64,000 nucleotides of DNA, taken from contig JH720332.1 in NCBI GenBank assembly GCA_000231825.2, positions 502,077 to 566,076 on the forward strand, given 5' to 3'. The stretch comes from Tetrahymena elliotti 4EA. Taxonomy: Eukaryota; Ciliophora; Oligohymenophorea; Hymenostomatida; Tetrahymenidae. Of this stretch, positions 1 to 12,137 are shown piece after piece (position 1 is the first letter of the stretch; each line of letters begins with the position of its first letter). The notes beneath the pieces were generated by a model that made no database searches, was not told where the DNA came from, and saw nothing but the letters and a program-made list of their open reading frames with translations. The translations under genes and the position numbers were made by a program.

Positions 1-1848
1 TTAAATTTCCTTTTCAACACTCAATTAAAAATTTATGTAACAGTTGAAGATCGATCCTATTTTTGTAGTAAATGAAATTTGTGAAATTATTTGAATAAAA
101 AAAGAGTGAAATAAGATAGTACTTTTAGGGGTGAGGAACATGTTAAATGATTTACCTTTTCTTTAAATCAATATAGAAAACTTTGATTTTGAAAAATCTG
201 TTTATATGTTTAAATAAAAAAATGATAGGTAATATATTTGATAGAGGGTAATTTAATTATTTTAAATATTTTAAGAAAAATCTAAAATATTTTTATATTT
301 TATTTTTAATTAACACCCACATTCAAAAAAATCTTCCAAATATTAGGGTGTATAAACATTTTTTTTTAAATTGGGTGTATATTAATTAGTGCTTATTTAT
401 AAGAACTTCTTACATTATTTCTTTCTTAATATTAAATTAACTATTTTCATAGTTAAATATCATAATTAATAATTTTAGAGAATAGATTAAATTTAATAAA
501 ATATAAATTTTAAAATGTTTATATGTCTTTCTGATTAATCTAGCTTTTAAAATATTTGCTTTTAGCATTAAATTAAGATAAAAATGTGATTGAATATTTG
601 ATGTTTACATACAATTTTATTACTGAAATAAATAAAAAATTAGTCAGCTCATCTTAAAATAATTAATCCTAAAACAATAACTATTCAGCAATTAGTAAAA
701 TTATAAAATAACATTGAAATAGCCACATTAAATTTTAGCACTGAAGAATATTTCAAAATAATAATTTAATTTGTGTAATAGCCATCAATTTAATTAAAAA
801 AAACACTATTTTTGGGTATTATAGTAGCAATTTAAATAAGCAAATTAATAAAGCAAGCTTTAAAATAAATTACAGATAAAGCAAGGATAATTAACTTAAA
901 CTATTTCATGTTGCAAAAATATGTAAATCATTTGAGTAATTTATTTATTATTCCTCTTTTTTATTTTGAATGAAATGCAATTAATATAAACTAAAATATT
1001 GTAAAAATTCAAAAATTTTTTAGACTATTTCTAATCATATCCAAAGAAATAAATATATATCTAAATTAAATAAACTCTTCAGAATTTCTCAGTTTTCATT
1101 ACCTGCGTTTTTAAAAATTTTGTTTTACTAAAAGAGCAGTTTATTTGAAAATATCTCTTTAATAGAATGCCAAAGATTAAGGATTAAAAGAAAATTTATG
1201 TTTGATAGACGTTTAATCATTTTTGAATTCACTCTATAAAAAATTTGTAAGATTCCATTTAAGCTTAGAAAATTAGTTGTTTGAGTGTGTCTAAAAATTG
1301 TATACTTAAATTCTGTATAATTATAAATTTAAATACTGTAACAGAACCTGTTATTTTACTAGTTAACTGTTTATTTCTTTTGAAATTTAGACAGTTAAAG
1401 AGGATTTCAGTTTTTCTTCAATTTATTTTTAAATCATACAAAAATAAAGGTTTTAACAATCATTACTATGAAATATTTTTGATCTTATTTTACTATTAAA
1501 GTTAATTGAATCGAGATCCAATTGAATTGTTAAAAATTTTCAAAATTATATTTTTATTTTATGAGTAATATTAAATTAAGAATCTAAAAAACTGAATGAA
1601 TGAAAGACTGATTACTTTATTATCCAAATTCATCAAAAATTAAGAGTTAATTTCAAATTATAATTACAGTAAAACTGCTTTGCTGTTCTATGGTAGTTAT
1701 TACTGCTGTCTTGGTTTAATGTCTGAATTGAAGATTAATTTAGATAATTTATCAGCTATTACATCCATCAGTCACAAAATAAAATACATCTTTTTAACTG
1801 ATTAACAATATTATTAATTATAAAAAATAAAAAATACAAATATAAAAA
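1..1848. other. Intergenic, no gene seen
   Basis: AT-rich DNA upstream of the first array member. No stretch shows the exon signature of the array (acidic codons, YFFSE-type motif) or any tRNA-like fold. A 72-codon standard-code ORF at 1281..1499 has low-complexity composition and no recognisable feature, so I treat it as chance. Confidence 0.5.
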
Positions 1849-3634
1849 ATGATTAAAAGGTAATCTTCTCAACTCTCACTTTCAAATAACAAATAAGCTT
1901 ACTAAAATACTAAAACTTCAAAAGAATAATTACAAAGCTTCACAACTAATTCAAGGTATAAATATTTATCTTTCTTCTAAAATAAAATTATCGTAATTAA
2001 TAAGCGACGAGAGTCTATCTATTGAGAATGAATTATCTCATAAATATGATTCTATTATTCTCAAATAAGATACAAGCTTCTAAAGTGGAAGTACTGTAAA
2101 AAATAGAGAAGAAGTTTTATCTTCGAGCTTAATTTGCACTTTAAAAGGTAAATAATAATTGAAAAATCTAAAAGTATTTATAATATATACTATGATTTAT
2201 AGATGATTAGAGCGCTGACATAATTGGAGATGATACTTAAGATACAATAAATTCTGTCAAAAGCTTTAAGATCAAAGTATTTTCTCCTTTTCATCAAAAA
2301 AGTGATAATCATGTACAACAACAATAAATTTCTCAACAAACTGTTTATTCATAAGATGATGGTAATAGCTTTTTATACATTTTTATACTGGATATTAATA
2401 TATTTTAAATAAAGAAAAATAATAGCTCTAATTTAATTATGATAGTGATTAAGGTATTCAAACAAATACACCTATTTCTTTAAAATCTGAGACAAATAGC
2501 TCAAAGTAATATTCTAATAAAAAAGTTACTTTCTCAGATATAATTAAAGATGAGAAAATTAGAATAAAAATAAATAATGATCACTAATAAATATCTTCAA
2601 TATCATATTTCTTATAATAATCACAATCTGAGACTCCTAAAGGTAATTAATTTCTTCAAATATTGTTTATAAAATGAATTAAAATATTAGATTAAAAGAA
2701 TTAAGATTGCGAAGAGAGAAGTAGAGCAGCTAGTAAATCAATCTTGAAAAGACCTCAACCATACAAACAAAAACCATGTAAAAACTATTAATTAATATCA
2801 AATAACTTAAGAATATTATTAAAAAAAGAGTTTTAAAATGAACCATAAAGACACCAATTTAACATGGAATTTACTAGTTTAAATAGAGAATGTCTATTTG
2901 AAAATAATAATTATGATACAAATTAAGATGGGGAATACTTTTTCAGTGAGGAAGTAATAAAAATATCAAATTGTGGAGATTAAAAAAAAAGAATGATAAT
3001 AGTCACCCAAAATTTATTTTATGTATTTTAAGACCTCTAGAGCAACTAACACATATAAAGATTTGAATTATCAGAAATAAGTAAAATAATAGTTAGTTCT
3101 CGCTTAAAAAATGTATGCTCTATTATTGTGAGAAATACCTATTAGCTAAATTTACAGATTAACCATTTTTGTGAATTTATTTAATTCATTTAAACAATTT
3201 TTCAGCGTTCTTTCAAAACTTTGTTCCCAATTATCTTTAATAAAAATAAAGAAAGAAGTGATTAATCTAAAGTGAAATAAACTAATAATACTGAAACAAA
3301 AATGGAATAAAACAGCTAAAAAAAAGGATTTAGTGTTAGCATACAATATATAATTAATGATATTGAAGATGAAAACTCACAAAAAAAAGGATTAATTTAC
3401 TTCTTTTCAAACAAAATATGGCTCACTGGATTAAATAAGAAAGAACTAATTTAAATAAACTTAACACATAAGAACTTGCAAAATAAAAGCTTTCTCTTTG
3501 AACTATAAAAAAGCCCATAAGTAAAATTCTAAATAAAACTCAATGAAGACTTTGATTTTCCACTTTTCTTAAATAAACTAAACAACTTTTATGATCATCT
3601 AATCAAAAATAACTAATCAGATTTATTAAAATGA
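1849..3634 (+). CDS. TH1-like/RVxF array protein, copy 1 (526 aa)
   Basis: Read in the ciliate code (TAA/TAG = Gln), exons 1849..1955, 2005..2147, 2203..2361, 2415..2642 and 2691..3634 join in frame to 526 codons and a TGA at 3632. Intron phases are 2,1,1,1. The N-terminal half is polar and probably disordered. It holds the shared motif N-S-V-K...K-V-F-S-P-F (exon 3) and K-K-V-T-F-S-D at 2519..2539, which fits the PP1 RVxF docking consensus. The last exon carries S-I-L-K-R, then a TH1-like domain beginning near residue 290 (YFFSEEVIKIS, KKRMIIVT, FYVFQDL, EISKIIV), then a linker and the conserved C-terminal beta-rich domain. The domain assignment is inference from motif order, as the role is unknown. 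The next copy is 2.9 kb downstream on the same strand. No promoter is recognisable in such AT-rich DNA. Confidence 0.85.
2519..2533 (+). other. RVxF-type PP1-docking motif KKVTF (copy 1)
   Basis: Five codons reading K-K-V-T-F, followed by S-D-I-I-K. The same position in six other copies reads K-[KR]-V-[TS]-F followed by an acidic or polar stretch, so the motif is under selection although its flanks vary. Binding to protein phosphatase 1 is an inference from the consensus only. Confidence 0.55.
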
Positions 3635-3830
3635 GTTAATTAATTTATATTTCCTCTCTAAGTATTAATTTAATAAACCCACCCACCTTAATTTTTATTT
3701 TGTATTTATATGTATTATTTATTTATTTTAAACAAAACAACTTATGTCTTAATTATCATTAAAACTAAATCAATCTATTAATTCTATCAGTAAATTAACA
3801 TGCTAAACAATCAATTTATAAATAAATCAA

Positions 3831-4380
3831 ATAATTTCATTTTTAAGATTTCTCAATCAGCTGAAATATATTAATTTATATAATAGAAGAAGCTTAAAAT
3901 AAATTCATCTGCTTTTGATGAAACAATATTTTTAAAGTAAGATGTAAATCAGTAAAATAATAAACAATCCTTTAAATGGTTTGATAATTTTTATTGATAA
4001 TTTACCCTTTATTTTTATCAAATTATTTCATTTTTAGGATGTCTTAATCAGCTTAAATATTTATAATAAGCTTATAATAAATTAATCTACTTTTACTGAA
4101 AGAATATTTTTAAAGTAAGCAAAAAATCAATAAAATAATAAAGAAATAGTTTTTACTTATATACAATAAATCATGTATATTTATTTTTAAGAATAAATCA
4201 ACCAATCAAATAACTTCATTTTTAGGATCTGTAATAAGCTGAAATATATAAAATAGAGGAAGCTTATAATAAATTCATCTATTTTAGATGAAATAATGTC
4301 CTTAAAGTAAGATGAAAATCAGTAAAATAATAAAGAGTTTATTCAATGGTTTGATAATTTTTACTTTTTATTATCCATTT
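3831..4380 (+). repeat. Three degenerate tandem repeats, period about 190 bp
   Basis: Units start near 3831, 4022 and 4210 with the shared phrase 'tttcatttttaagat/ggat'. They continue through 'cagctgaaatat', 'agcttataataaatt', 'tttaaagtaagatg' and 'cagtaaaataataaa'. Units are roughly three-quarters alike by eye, and units 1 and 3 also share 'atggtttgataatttttact'. No open frame runs through them, so they look like decayed noncoding duplications. Confidence 0.75.
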
Positions 4381-5319
4381 ATGTTATTTTATGAATAATA
4401 TAAAAAAAGCTGATATTATATTTAACGCATCTCAGTAATTTATAATTCTTGGAGATAGATATTATTAAACATTTAGTCGCCCCAATAAATAGATCAGCAA
4501 TTAAAAAATAATGTAATCAAAACTATTTATAAATCATTAAAATTAAGTCAGCTAGCTAGATATCTACAGGTTTATCTATTCTTAGACTATTAAAATTTAT
4601 AAGCTTAATTTTTTATTGGTTTTTTTCTTTAGTAAAAATTTATAATAAATAAGCATCCACTTATTTTGTTCGACAGCTTGTAAAAAAAAATTATTTCCAT
4701 AAATAAGAAGAAATAAATTAAAACAATCAAAATTTAATTAAAATTAAATTAAATATTAAAATTTATTTACCCATTTTTATTAGGAGTCAGCCATCAAGCT
4801 GACAATTACTTTATTAATGATACTTTATTTAATTAAACTAATCGAAAAAATTTTTTCTTTATTAATTTTCAAGAAAACCTAAAATCGATATTTTAATTCT
4901 AACTATGATAAACTAGGTTTCTATTTATTTATTTAAAATATGAAAATCAATTTTTAATTCTAAAAATTCTGAAATAGAATAAATTTTTTAAAGCAACTAA
5001 TATTTAGATTTAACAATGATGATAACTATAGGTATTCTCAAAAAATTGAAACCATATAGCAGACTGCACTAGATTTTAAAGAACAAAGTTTTTTGATTGA
5101 GTATCAAATAATAGAGAAATTATGGTAATTATCAACTAGATCTATCGATTCTAACAAATAATAGAAGATAATTTAAAATATAAAATTCATTATACATAAA
5201 AGAATATTTTCTTTATTCTATTTTCAACCTCTTTATTTTTGTAATTTACTGATCTCGAAAAATGCATTTTTTAGACTCCTAACTTGAAGTTCTTGCTTAA
5301 TATTAAAAGTTAACTTTAT

Positions 5320-6035
5320 CATCCATATTTTTTGGTTTACAAAATTCTGAAAATAAGAAGTTCTTTTTAAATTTTTTTGCTTTTAAGCTCAATATTGTTG
5401 CTAACTAATTTAAGATAGTCTAAGCAACTACGTATTAGTTTAGATTATTAAATAAGTACTTGCTTTACAACTATCTCAATAACTAATTTTATACACTAAA
5501 TTTTTTTGTTTTTTTAATGATTCAAAGATGAAACAAAGGATTCAATTTTTTATGTTTGATTTGACAAGAAATTGATAATAAATAATAGTAAATATTTTTA
5601 TTTAAAAACGAGATTAGTATCATATGAATACTTTAATTTAAATCTTATTACTTTTAGCTAACTACTTTTGCTATTTTAACATAATTTAAAGAAATACCTA
5701 TTAGTTTAGATTATTAAATCACAGTGGGTGCTTCATAACAAATTCAATTGCTAATTTTATTTATCCAATTTTTTGTTTTTTAAATATCTAAAAAAGGAAC
5801 AAAAGATTCTAATGTTTATTTTAGTTTTTAAAAGATAAATAATTATTATTAAATCCTTTTAATTAAAAGGAGATTATCATTTCAAGAATATTTTACATAA
5901 ATTATTTTTAGTTTAAATATTTTTGCTAATTTAAAATAACGTTTAGATTACTAACGAGCAAAGTACTTCCATATTAAATTGTTAGTTATTTTTACCAAAC
6001 TTTTGGTTTACAAAATTCTTAAAAAGGAAGAATAA
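5320..6035 (+). repeat. Degenerate tandem repeats, 180-260 bp units
   Basis: The phrase 'tttggtttacaaaattct.aaaa.aagaa' occurs near 5328 and 5997, with weaker forms near 5505 and 5767. 'tagtttagattattaaat' recurs near 5434 and 5701, with a diverged form near 5950. Spacing is uneven and units have many indels. The field is noncoding in all frames I checked. Confidence 0.55.
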
Positions 6036-6578
6036 GAGATTGTTTTTTTATCATGAATTTAGAGAGAAATAAAGTATCAGATTAAAAAGTAATTTAATGT
6101 TGTAAATCAATTTTAATTTACTCTACAAAAATGAGCAATAGATAATATTGTTATTTAAAAAGGATATTATTGAATACCATTATTATTTTCTTTTATGCTT
6201 AAGTTACATGTTCTATCTAATAATAGCATAATATTTTTATGATCACGGTCGTCATAGAAAAATTAAAAAAGTACAGTCAACTGAATCAAAAAAAGAGAAA
6301 AATTATGGCAATTAAAAATTTTTTGATTATAAAAACAATTCACTGGCAATATTTTTTAAATCAAATCAAAAAAGGTGTTTTATTTACTTCCTTGAAGTTA
6401 ATTGATTAAAATTAGTTATTGTGGTTGATTGATTGTATAAATTTGATAATTCAGATTTTTAAATGAATTATTGAAGTAGGAAATGTTTGATTATATCTTC
6501 AATAAATAAGGTTATTATGAAGAGATCTAATTTTTTTTAGAATTATTTTGTAGCAATTAAGAATATATCAAAACAAAA

Positions 6579-8475
6579 ATGAGAAACAATTAAGAGCTTA
6601 AAAAGAATCATTGAAAGAACAAGGGCACAGAAATTCAATAAACAATAGCTGCAGAAGACTTTGCAAAAAACCTCAAATAAAATTCTAAGTATTTCTATAA
6701 CATTTTAATCCCATAATTTTTAAAACAAATTAAAAAATATTTCATTCAATATACTTTAAGGAGTCACAGTGGAGACAAGTAATATCATTCTAAAAAATTG
6801 GACACAAATTTTAATAATTTAGATGTTGTTTAGTAAGTAATGACTTAGCCAAAGAATAGAGGAGATATGGTTTTAAAAAGTGACTCTTTTTTATGCAGTA
6901 AAAGTAAGATTATATTTTCTTTCCTATCATGTAAATAATTAATATTTTTGGTGATTCAAATGGGAATCTACAAGAAAGTGATAACCCAACAGAAATTATA
7001 CACTAAATAAACAAAACATTAGTCAAAAGTTTTACCTATGACCCATAAATAATGAATGAAAATAATTAAGATTATTAGTAAATAAGACTTAAGAATGTTT
7101 CTGACCATTACAAAGATTACAAAGGAGTATTTTTATATTTTGCTTTATCTTTATTATTGCTTGATTGATTAAATGTCTACTTTGACTAACTAAGACTTAA
7201 ATTTAAAATAAAAAAGATGGATCAAATATTTAAAATAATAAGAGCTTTATATCAGAATTACCTTTAGATGAATCATATAAGCTCTTTTATTTCTATTTAT
7301 CAAATTATCTAAAATTATTTTGAGATGGAGACTGTAACTTTCTGAATGAAACTTAAAAATAAGATGCAAATAATTAACAAAATTCTTTGCTTAACAAAAA
7401 AAATGAGAGCATGGAGATATTGAGCATTCTAAAAAGTTGTCTAACCTAAGAAGATTCTATAAAGAATAATATATTTTTATTCAAATCATTCAAATATTAC
7501 TTTTTTTAATTTTTAAAAATTTGGCTAGGAATTCAAAATGGTAAAAATTTAAAAAGAGTACAATTTGAAAAAACAAAAGAATAAGATAAATTGTCAAATT
7601 CAGGTAATCAGTCAAAACAATCTAATATAGATTTTAATGAAAATAAAAAGATGAAAAATATTAGTTATCCATAGACAACTTTTATAATCAAAGTAAATTA
7701 TTCTTGAAAGATCATAGACTTTAGAAATCAATTAAGTAACAAATTATTAAAAAATTAAGTAAATAGAACTAACTTTAATTAATAGAAAAATAAGATAATA
7801 CAATTGAAGGGTTATTAGATATCGATTATTTTAACATCAAAAAAGAAAAAATAGTTTAATTACTAATTAACAAGTAATCATCTAGCTCAAAGCTTCTAGA
7901 TAGATAGTTTTTCAGTGAACAAGTACACATAGTTCATTTTATGTTCTATAAGATGTATATAGCTATGAGCACATATAAAAATTTGATATTTCAGAGATAG
8001 ATAAAATAATAATTCAATCTGAACATTAAAATATTTGCTCAATTACGATTAGAAACTTATTTTAATTAAATCTGAAAATTTATCATTTTATTGAATTATT
8101 ATTTGCAATACTGAAGCAAAAATGGAATCATTTTTGAACCAATAAAAAACAGAATATTATGTCTATATCTATCTAAAATATAAAAATAATTTTATGCCTA
8201 ATGAATCTTAAATTTAAGGATTGATTTAATTCTTTTCAAGTAGTATTTATTTATCTTCTTTTCACAAAGGCACTTAATTAAGAAGATTTAATTAAGCAGA
8301 GCTTTCATGCAAAGACTTACAAAAAGGTACCTTCATATTCTAATCCATGAGAAATATTGACACCATGTACAAAATTAACTATAAAATGAATGTAATCTTC
8401 CATAATTTATAAATTTAATTGAAAAAATAAATGTCCAAATTAAATGATCTGAATATTTTCAATTTAACAGTTTGA
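6579..8475 (+). pseudogene. TH1-like array copy 2, decayed pseudogene
   Basis: The copy retains the order of the family but is broken at several points. Exon 1 meets an in-frame TGA at 6612, while the neighbouring frame is open, which suggests a one-base shift. The acceptor expected near 6952 reads GG where other copies have AG. The exon-3 motif survives as I-N-K...K-S-F-T. The docking motif is replaced by S-C-L-T-Q near 7430. In the TH1-like domain, the codons after FFSEQ (about 7919..7932) jump directly to SSFYVLQD, with about 45-50 bases missing and a frame change. A second deletion near 8105..8122 removes most of the linker and leads to TGA at 8135. The C-terminal domain is still open from KMESFL to TGA at 8473. 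The mixture of old and intact parts suggests fairly recent inactivation. Confidence 0.8.
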
Positions 8476-10273
8476 AAATTTTATAATACATACTTAATTA
8501 TTAAAATCTAATTTTTATTAACCTTACTTAACATCTTTTCTATCTTCAAAAACTGCATGCGAGCATATATTTTATGTAAAAAATTTAATATGTTTAACAT
8601 TTTAATCATTTCGATAAAAATTATTATTAATCCATTTTTGAAAAGAATCAGAAATTAAAATGGCTGAAACTTAATAATACATATTTCCTTAAAAATAGTA
8701 TGAAAAATTAAAAATAAAATAATAAAACAATAAGCAAAAAAATTAATAAAAATAAGATAAACTAAAATCCATAATTATATCATATTAAATTATTTACTAA
8801 AAAAATTAAACTGATTTTTAAAATTAATATCCCTAAATAAATAAAATAATGTAAATATTTAAATCAACTAAATAAATGTGCTATTTCATTAAAATCATAA
8901 ATATATGCTTTAAAATGTAAGGAATAATAGTTAAATTATTAATTCTTGTTAAATAAATTAAAATCTTTTCTTATTCAAATACTATTTTTAAAAATTTAAA
9001 TTGTATAATAAAACAATCAACTAATATTAATACTTAATTTAATTTTTATTCTTTCCAACAGAGCTTTCGTTTCAGTAATTTTTTACCTTTGTTCTTTATT
9101 GTTGATAAAAAGTGGTAATATATGAAAGATTCTCATGGTGTATATTTTACGATGGTTTTCTAATATTTTTAAGTGGTATATTTAATTGGGATAAATATGT
9201 TTATTTCATTATTTTTACCTTATTTAAAAAATTATTGCAAATGACAGATTAATTCTGATAGCTTAGAAATCTCATTTTGATACACCATAAATTTTACTTT
9301 GACCTTTTTACTGCTATAAGTCTTAATTTTAAATATTTTTTAGCAAAATTTTATTACTCTTTTTTCTTTCAATCACTTAATTATCTCAAATCAGAAAGTA
9401 TTTACATAAAGACAACAAAAAAATTCTAAATTCAAAAATATTACGTTTTTTATTTTTAATTATAAAAATTAAAATAAATGTATTTCACATGCATATTTAA
9501 CATATATTTCCAATGCTTTAAAATGAAAGATTGAAATTAAATGGAAAAATAAATAATAACAATAATAAATTTGAATTAACTAGTTGAACTTTTAGTAAAT
9601 AATAAATTTTGATTGACTAGAGAAATTTTAGTTTTTTATTTTTTCATTTGATAATTTTTTTGTTTTCAAAAAACAGAAAAGAAAGAAAAAGAAAGCTTAA
9701 AAACACAAATATAATTTTGATGAAATTAAATTTTTGAACTTAAATCAGCATGAGCAGATACACTTTTAAATGGTCAAAAATAATAAATATTTAATTGGAA
9801 ATTGAATAATAATATCTTTGAAGTGTTGAAAATGAGTATTTTTTTAAAATTAACTTGAAATATTATATTTTTAGCTCATCATTTTACTTGGATAATAAAC
9901 AAGCGAATTTTAAATAGAAGACAAAAGGGTAGGATAGTAATTAATTAATAATTTAATTATAAAGAATGATGTGTGGCAGAATTTATCAAAATTAAAAGTT
10001 AATTTTGATTGTAAAAAAGAAAATTCTTTGTTTTTCTAGAAGACATGCTAATTTTTATATTAATAATATACATATGTATTGTTTAAGCTTATTCTTATCT
10101 GCTTTTAATCTTCATATTAATAATAGAGTTTTTTCTCAATTTCATTAATTAAATAAATAATACAAATTAAAATTCATTAAATCAAATCAGAAATCTTTCA
10201 AGGCTGCAGTTTAAAAAATAACTTGTAAATCAGATTCCAATATTCCTTTACAAGTAAGTGAATAGCAGCTCAT
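8476..10273. other. Intergenic, no gene seen
   Basis: AT-rich sequence with low-complexity purine runs near 9675..9695 and two short related lines near 9565..9630 ('aataaattt..att.actag'). No exon-like stretch or RNA gene is recognised. Confidence 0.5.
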
Positions 10274-12137
10274 ATGAGTAATTCTTCAAAAAACTAAAAG
10301 TAAAATATATTTTATATAACAAAAAGAAAATAAAAAGTTTATTTAAAATAGTAAAAAGTAATAATCTTAGACTGAAAGTCTTACTTTTAATATCAAAAAG
10401 TAAGAGACTGACTTTGAAAGCAATAGAAATCTCATACTCAAATAATTATAAAATCAGCTAGGTAAATTAACATTTTATTTAGTTTTCAATCTAAAACTAA
10501 ACACAAAATAACTAATATATAAGATTCCCATACTGATATACAAGATTAAGATACTAAAGATACAATTAACTCTATAAATTATATTATGGCCAAAAGTTTT
10601 TCTCCTTTTACAGAAAATTTTGGAGTAAACTTTGAACAGAAATTTAATTTTGAAGATGCTAGGGTTTCATAAGAAAGAAGTAATTTCATTATTTTTTGTT
10701 TATATTGTAATACTTAAATTGGGTAAAAAAAGACTAAATATAGAGTTATTAATCAAATATGATGCTATTTGAAAAATAAGAAGCAAAAAGTGAAATTAAA
10801 TCCTAAAAGATTTTCTTACTAGACATACCTTTAATTCAATCACGTATATTAAATTCACTATTTTTTTTAAAATTAAACATTTTTTATAAAAGAGAACTAT
10901 TTATTTGATGAAAACAAGGTTCAAGATCAAAACTAAAAGAAAAATTCAGCCAGCAATAGATTAGATTTAAATTAACTGAGCAACTTAAAAACTTTTGAGC
11001 ATAAAAGAGTGACCTTCTCAGATGATTTTGAAGATAGTATGAGTCAATTTTTTATTTGAAAAATATAAATGCTGAAAACATTTTTTAAAATAGAAAATAT
11101 TTAAGATGAAAATAGTGAAGATTTCTTAATGAAATAAGTTAAAACGAATAATAATGATCCTTGTTGTAATCAATAATCAATATATCTGAATAATTTGAGT
11201 AAATCTATAGATTTAAGCTCAGAGCCTTCAAGAAACTTTGCTAACAAAAAAAGAACAAAATCAATATTAAAAAGATCAAAAACTCTAGAAACAAGTAAAT
11301 CATAAACAAAAATCAAATAATCTGAAGGTGAATTTTTTATTTATAACTTTGTTAATAAAAAAAGAACCAAAGACGCAAAAAGATGATTTACTTAAAATGG
11401 ACTTTTATGACATCAAGCAAGAGGAAATTGTTTAATCTCTCCTTGCAAAAGAAGCTAACAGCTCTCATTTCATTAGGAAATACTTTTTCAGTGAGTTAGC
11501 AACTAAAATATCAAATTCTGGAGAAAAGAAACAAAAGATCATTTTTCTAACCCATCATTCATTTTATGCTCTTGAAGATCTTTGTAATTTGAAACATGTA
11601 CAAAAATTTCTAATTTCAGAAATTGATAAAATAATGATCCACTCTAATAAGTAAAATACTTGCTCAATAATTGTGAGAAAAACATTTTAATTAAACCTGC
11701 AAATCAACCATTTTAATGAATTTTTGTAATTCATTCAAATAGTTTTTAATTCGATCTTAAAAACTTTTGTTCCAATAGCATTCAACAATAATAATCAATA
11801 GGAAGAATAAAAATCTATGATGGTATGTAAAGAATCAAAAATGGAAGAATTTAATGTTTTAATCAAAAAAATAACTAATAATAACCAATAAAATGATTAC
11901 CAAATTCTTGGATTAATTTAAATCTTGGCAAATAAGATTTGCTTGGTAGCAAGATAAAAGTGTTAATTATTAAATAGCACTTAAGTAGTTCTACTTTACT
12001 AAGAATTATCAAATAGAACATTTATCTTTAAATCTCTTAGAAATTCTGACAACACCTACCATATCAAGCTTTTCAATAAGGAAAATCTTTAAATCTTTTT
12101 AAATTTAGTAGAGAATAGTTAAATTTAAATTAAGTGA
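10274..12137 (+). CDS. TH1-like/RVxF array protein, copy 3 (480 aa)
   Basis: Exons 10274..10299, 10352..10461, 10524..10679, 10893..11036, 11094..11327 and 11365..12137 join in frame (phases 2,1,1,1,1) to 480 codons and TGA at 12135. The tiny first exon codes nine residues. Exon 3 has D-T-I-N-S-I-N...K-S-F-S-P-F, exon 4 has H-K-R-V-T-F-S-D at 11000..11023, and exon 5 has S-I-L-K-R-S-K-T-L-E. The final exon encodes MDFYDI...YFFSELATKISNSGEKK, KIIFLTHHSFYAL and EIDKIMIHS, the motif order of a myosin-I TH1 domain. The linker and full C-terminal domain follow. The last intron is only 37 bases, but reading through it hits a TGA, so it is needed. Function is unknown. The copy is complete and looks active. 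Confidence 0.87.
11003..11017 (+). other. RVxF-type motif KRVTF (copy 3)
   Basis: Codons K-R-V-T-F, preceded by E-H and followed by S-D-D-F-E-D. This is the closest match in the array to a classical PP1 docking peptide, with basic residues before and acidic residues after the core. Functional meaning is inferred. Confidence 0.55.

Larger units (their letters stand above)
3635..6578. other. Intergenic with two tandem-repeat fields
   Basis: No gene is supported. The block contains two degenerate repeat fields, listed separately (3831..4380 and about 5320..6035). It also has a short run of cccaccc near 3679 that is not the ciliate telomere unit. Confidence 0.5.

Noticed and set aside
1281..1499. 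72-codon standard-code ORF on the + strand
   Set aside because: Low-complexity Ile/Phe/Asn composition, no motif, and the organism does not use the standard code.
2768..2804. Possible extra 37-base intron in the last exon of copy 1
   Set aside because: Frame is open without it, and the exon total is already a multiple of three.
3152..3346. Minus-strand ORF
   Set aside because: Antisense shadow of the TH1-like exon of copy 1.
3676..3690. Telomere-like 'acccacccacc'
   Set aside because: Not CCCCAA repeats, only two units, and located inside an array spacer.
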